DNA of 64,000 nt from Bacillus sp. EB600 (lineage in GTDB: Bacteria; Bacillota; Bacilli; Bacillales; Cytobacillaceae). Position numbers and translations under genes: made by a program. Location of the stretch: the NCBI RefSeq assembly GCF_024494385.1, contig NZ_JAEVLT010000003.1:124001-188000 (forward strand), given 5' to 3'. Positions 62,603 through 64,000 of the stretch are shown in pieces. The notes beneath the pieces are model-generated. The model was not told the DNA's origin. It saw only the letters and a list, made by a program, of their open reading frames with translations, and did no database searches. The stretch's first letter is position 1. Each line of letters opens with the position of its first letter.

Positions 62603-62677
62603 AACTATATTTTGATGGAAAACAATCATGACACTAAAGGGCTAGCAAAAATGTAACCGTGTTGCTTCAACCAAAAT

Positions 62678-62715
62678 CAACAGCTGATGGAAAAATCCCA
62701 TCAGCTGTTGATTTT
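62678..62715 (-). terminator. Rho-independent terminator of ilvB
   Basis: CAACAGCTGATGG (62678-62690) pairs perfectly with CCATCAGCTGTTG (62698-62710); T-rich on both strands, so it can stop transcripts from either side. Confidence 0.9.
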
Positions 62716-62723
62716 TCGAAACG

Positions 62724-64000
62724 TTAGCGGGATAAAATGACTTGATCATTACCTTGGTTCGGTGGAACGATTGGGAAGACGTTTTCTTCCTCGATAACAT
62801 CAAATTCCATTATAAACGGCCCTGGTTGGGCAAATGCGGCTTTAATAACTTGCCGCGCTTCCTCTTCGGTACTAGCTTTGAATCCAACCGCACCATATGC
62901 TTCCGCAAGCTTGGCGAAATTGGGAGAGGTTATTTTTACAGCAGAGTATCGCCGCTGATGAAACATCTCCTGCCATTGACGGACCATGCCAAGGTAGCCG
63001 TTATTCATAATCGCGATTTTGATCGGTAGCTGATAGCTAACCGCGGTGATGATCTCCTGCAAATTCATTTGAAAGCTGCCGTCACCTGATACACAAATGA
63101 TTTGTTTCGTTGGGTCTGCTCCCGCGGCCCCGATCGCTGCCGGCAGGCCATAGCCCATTGTCCCTAAGCCGCCTGAAGTGATCAGAGTACGCGGCTTTGT
63201 GAAGGTATAATTGTTGGCCGTCCACATTTGATGCTGACCGACATCCGTGACAACAATGGCATCACCACTAGAAAACTCATCAAGCATACGAATCACGGTT
63301 TGCGGGCTAAGAATACTATTCGATTTTTCAAAACGTGGGACTGTCCGTTTCAGCTTGGTCACTTCGTTAACCCAAATCTCCGTGTTTTCGCGAATCTTCT
63401 CAACATGTACTTGTTCCTTTAAGCCACAAAGGAACTCTTTAGCATCACCGACAATTGGTAAATCAACTTGAATAATTTTGTTGATTTCGGCAGAATCGAT
63501 GTCCACATGGATCTTTTTTGATTTAGGAGAAAAGCTGCTGACCTTGCCGGTTGTCCGGTCGCTAAAGCGAACACCAATGCTGATTAACAAATCACAATGA
63601 TGAACGGCCTTGTTGGCGGCAAATGTTCCGTGCATCCCCAGCATCCCTAAATAAAGAGGATCCGCAGCTTGAAAGGCACCAATCCCCATCAAGGAGCTGA
63701 CCACCGGGATCCGGGCTTGCTGGGCAAACTCCGTCAACAGCTCCGATGCACCTGAAATAATTGCTCCGCCGCCAATGAACAGTACTGGCTTGCGAGCTGA
63801 TTCAATGTACTTGGCCGCTAATTCAATCGATCTTTGCACCGTTTTTGGCTTACTTTCTTTACCATGTCGAGGACCAAGCTTTACAGGGGGACGACTTACG
63901 GCATTTGGAGTAAATTCGATCAGTACTGGACCTGGCCGTCCACTGCCTGCAATCGTAAGGGCAGGTCGGACAACCGCTTCAAGCTCACTGAAATTATTCA
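62724..64000 (-). CDS. ilvB: Acetolactate synthase large subunit, cut by the window edge
   Basis: The C-terminal ~425 residues of a TPP-dependent acetolactate synthase, the first common enzyme of valine and isoleucine synthesis. The frame stays open from 63839 to the window edge (SGRPGPVLIEF, then VSRPPVKLGPRHGKESK), so the methionine at 63839 is internal. The middle domain has KPVLFIGGGAI and GVRFSDRTTGK. The TPP/Mg site is GDGSFQMNLQEI followed by MNNGYLGMVRQWQ. The N-terminal ~130 residues with the catalytic Glu lie outside. Stop is followed by a perfect terminator, so ilvH is not in the same unit downstream. Confidence 0.93.
   Translation of the reverse strand, partial: NNFSELEAVVRPALTIAGSGRPGPVLIEFTPNAVSRPPVKLGPRHGKESKPKTVQRSIELAAKYIESARKPVLFIGGGAIISGASELLTEFAQQARIPVVSSLMGIGAFQAADPLYLGMLGMHGTFAANKAVHHCDLLISIGVRFSDRTTGKVSSFSPKSKKIHVDIDSAEINKIIQVDLPIVGDAKEFLCGLKEQVHVEKIRENTEIWVNEVTKLKRTVPRFEKSNSILSPQTVIRMLDEFSSGDAIVVTDVGQHQMWTANNYTFTKPRTLITSGGLGTMGYGLPAAIGAAGADPTKQIICVSGDGSFQMNLQEIITAVSYQLPIKIAIMNNGYLGMVRQWQEMFHQRRYSAVKITSPNFAKLAEAYGAVGFKASTEEEARQVIKAAFAQPGPFIMEFDVIEEENVFPIVPPNQGNDQVILSR

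Overview
The window looks like chromosome from a low-GC, endospore-forming member of the Bacillaceae (Bacillus or Neobacillus type). This rests on clear relatives of B. subtilis genes: a CwlC-type mother-cell amidase, GltC beside gltAB, a MalK/MalR/MaeN malate module, GlpX, and strong GGAGG-type ribosome binding sites. It is mostly ordinary metabolic chromosome, but the gaps between genes are unusually rich in repeats and gene ghosts.

Layout. 0.1-3 kb: ilvE and a MATE exporter. 3.4-6.5 kb: a CoA-transferase remnant, a vanadium-haloperoxidase homologue and a scrambled integrase remnant. 6.8-11.3 kb: an M20 peptidase, the tRNA hydroxylase trhO and an amino-acid permease. 11.5-15 kb: thiosulfate uptake genes tsuA/tsuB divergent from a LysR regulator, then a methyltransferase. 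15.5-21.1 kb: a GH18 glycosidase with a T10 frameshift, a membrane protein plus PspA pair, a 52-bp hairpin array and a two-component system. 21.4-25.1 kb: an IS200/IS605-type element that splits a membrane-protein gene. 25.5-31.2 kb: a sugar-acid operon, its LacI regulator and an HPS/PHI-type pair. Near-identical promoters and operators join the operon and the pair. 32.2-38.6 kb: malic enzyme, a TauE permease, malate sensor and regulator, and the malate symporter. 40-47.1 kb: gltC divergent from gltAB. 47.5-53.2 kb: a CBS protein, a VOC protein, a molybdopterin oxidoreductase and glpX. 53.8-60.7 kb: a penicillin-binding-protein-like hydrolase, a GYPG-repeat protein, an MFS carrier, galE and cwlC. 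61.2-64 kb: a c-di-GMP-I riboswitch with a small ORF, a CuA-type lipoprotein, and ilvB running off the right edge.

The most unusual signal is a set of seven intergenic tandem arrays built from at least four unrelated words. Six repeat at 21 bp or at a 20/21-bp alternation (mean 20.5), and the seventh at exactly 52 bp. These are close to whole numbers of DNA helical turns (two and five). The words differ while the period is kept. In two arrays the 20/21 alternation breaks any reading frame, so the constraint looks to act on DNA, or on a protein lying along one face of it, and not on a peptide. I know of no named system that matches.

Other points to follow up are: precise removal of the IS element restores one continuous reading frame; the c-di-GMP riboswitch seems able to hide the Shine-Dalgarno of a 59-residue ORF; a haloperoxidase has Ala at the vanadate-binding Ser position; and several ghosts (malic enzyme, CoA-transferase, integrase, VanZ, amidase) record recent gene loss. 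All calls come from reading the sequence; no database search was possible.
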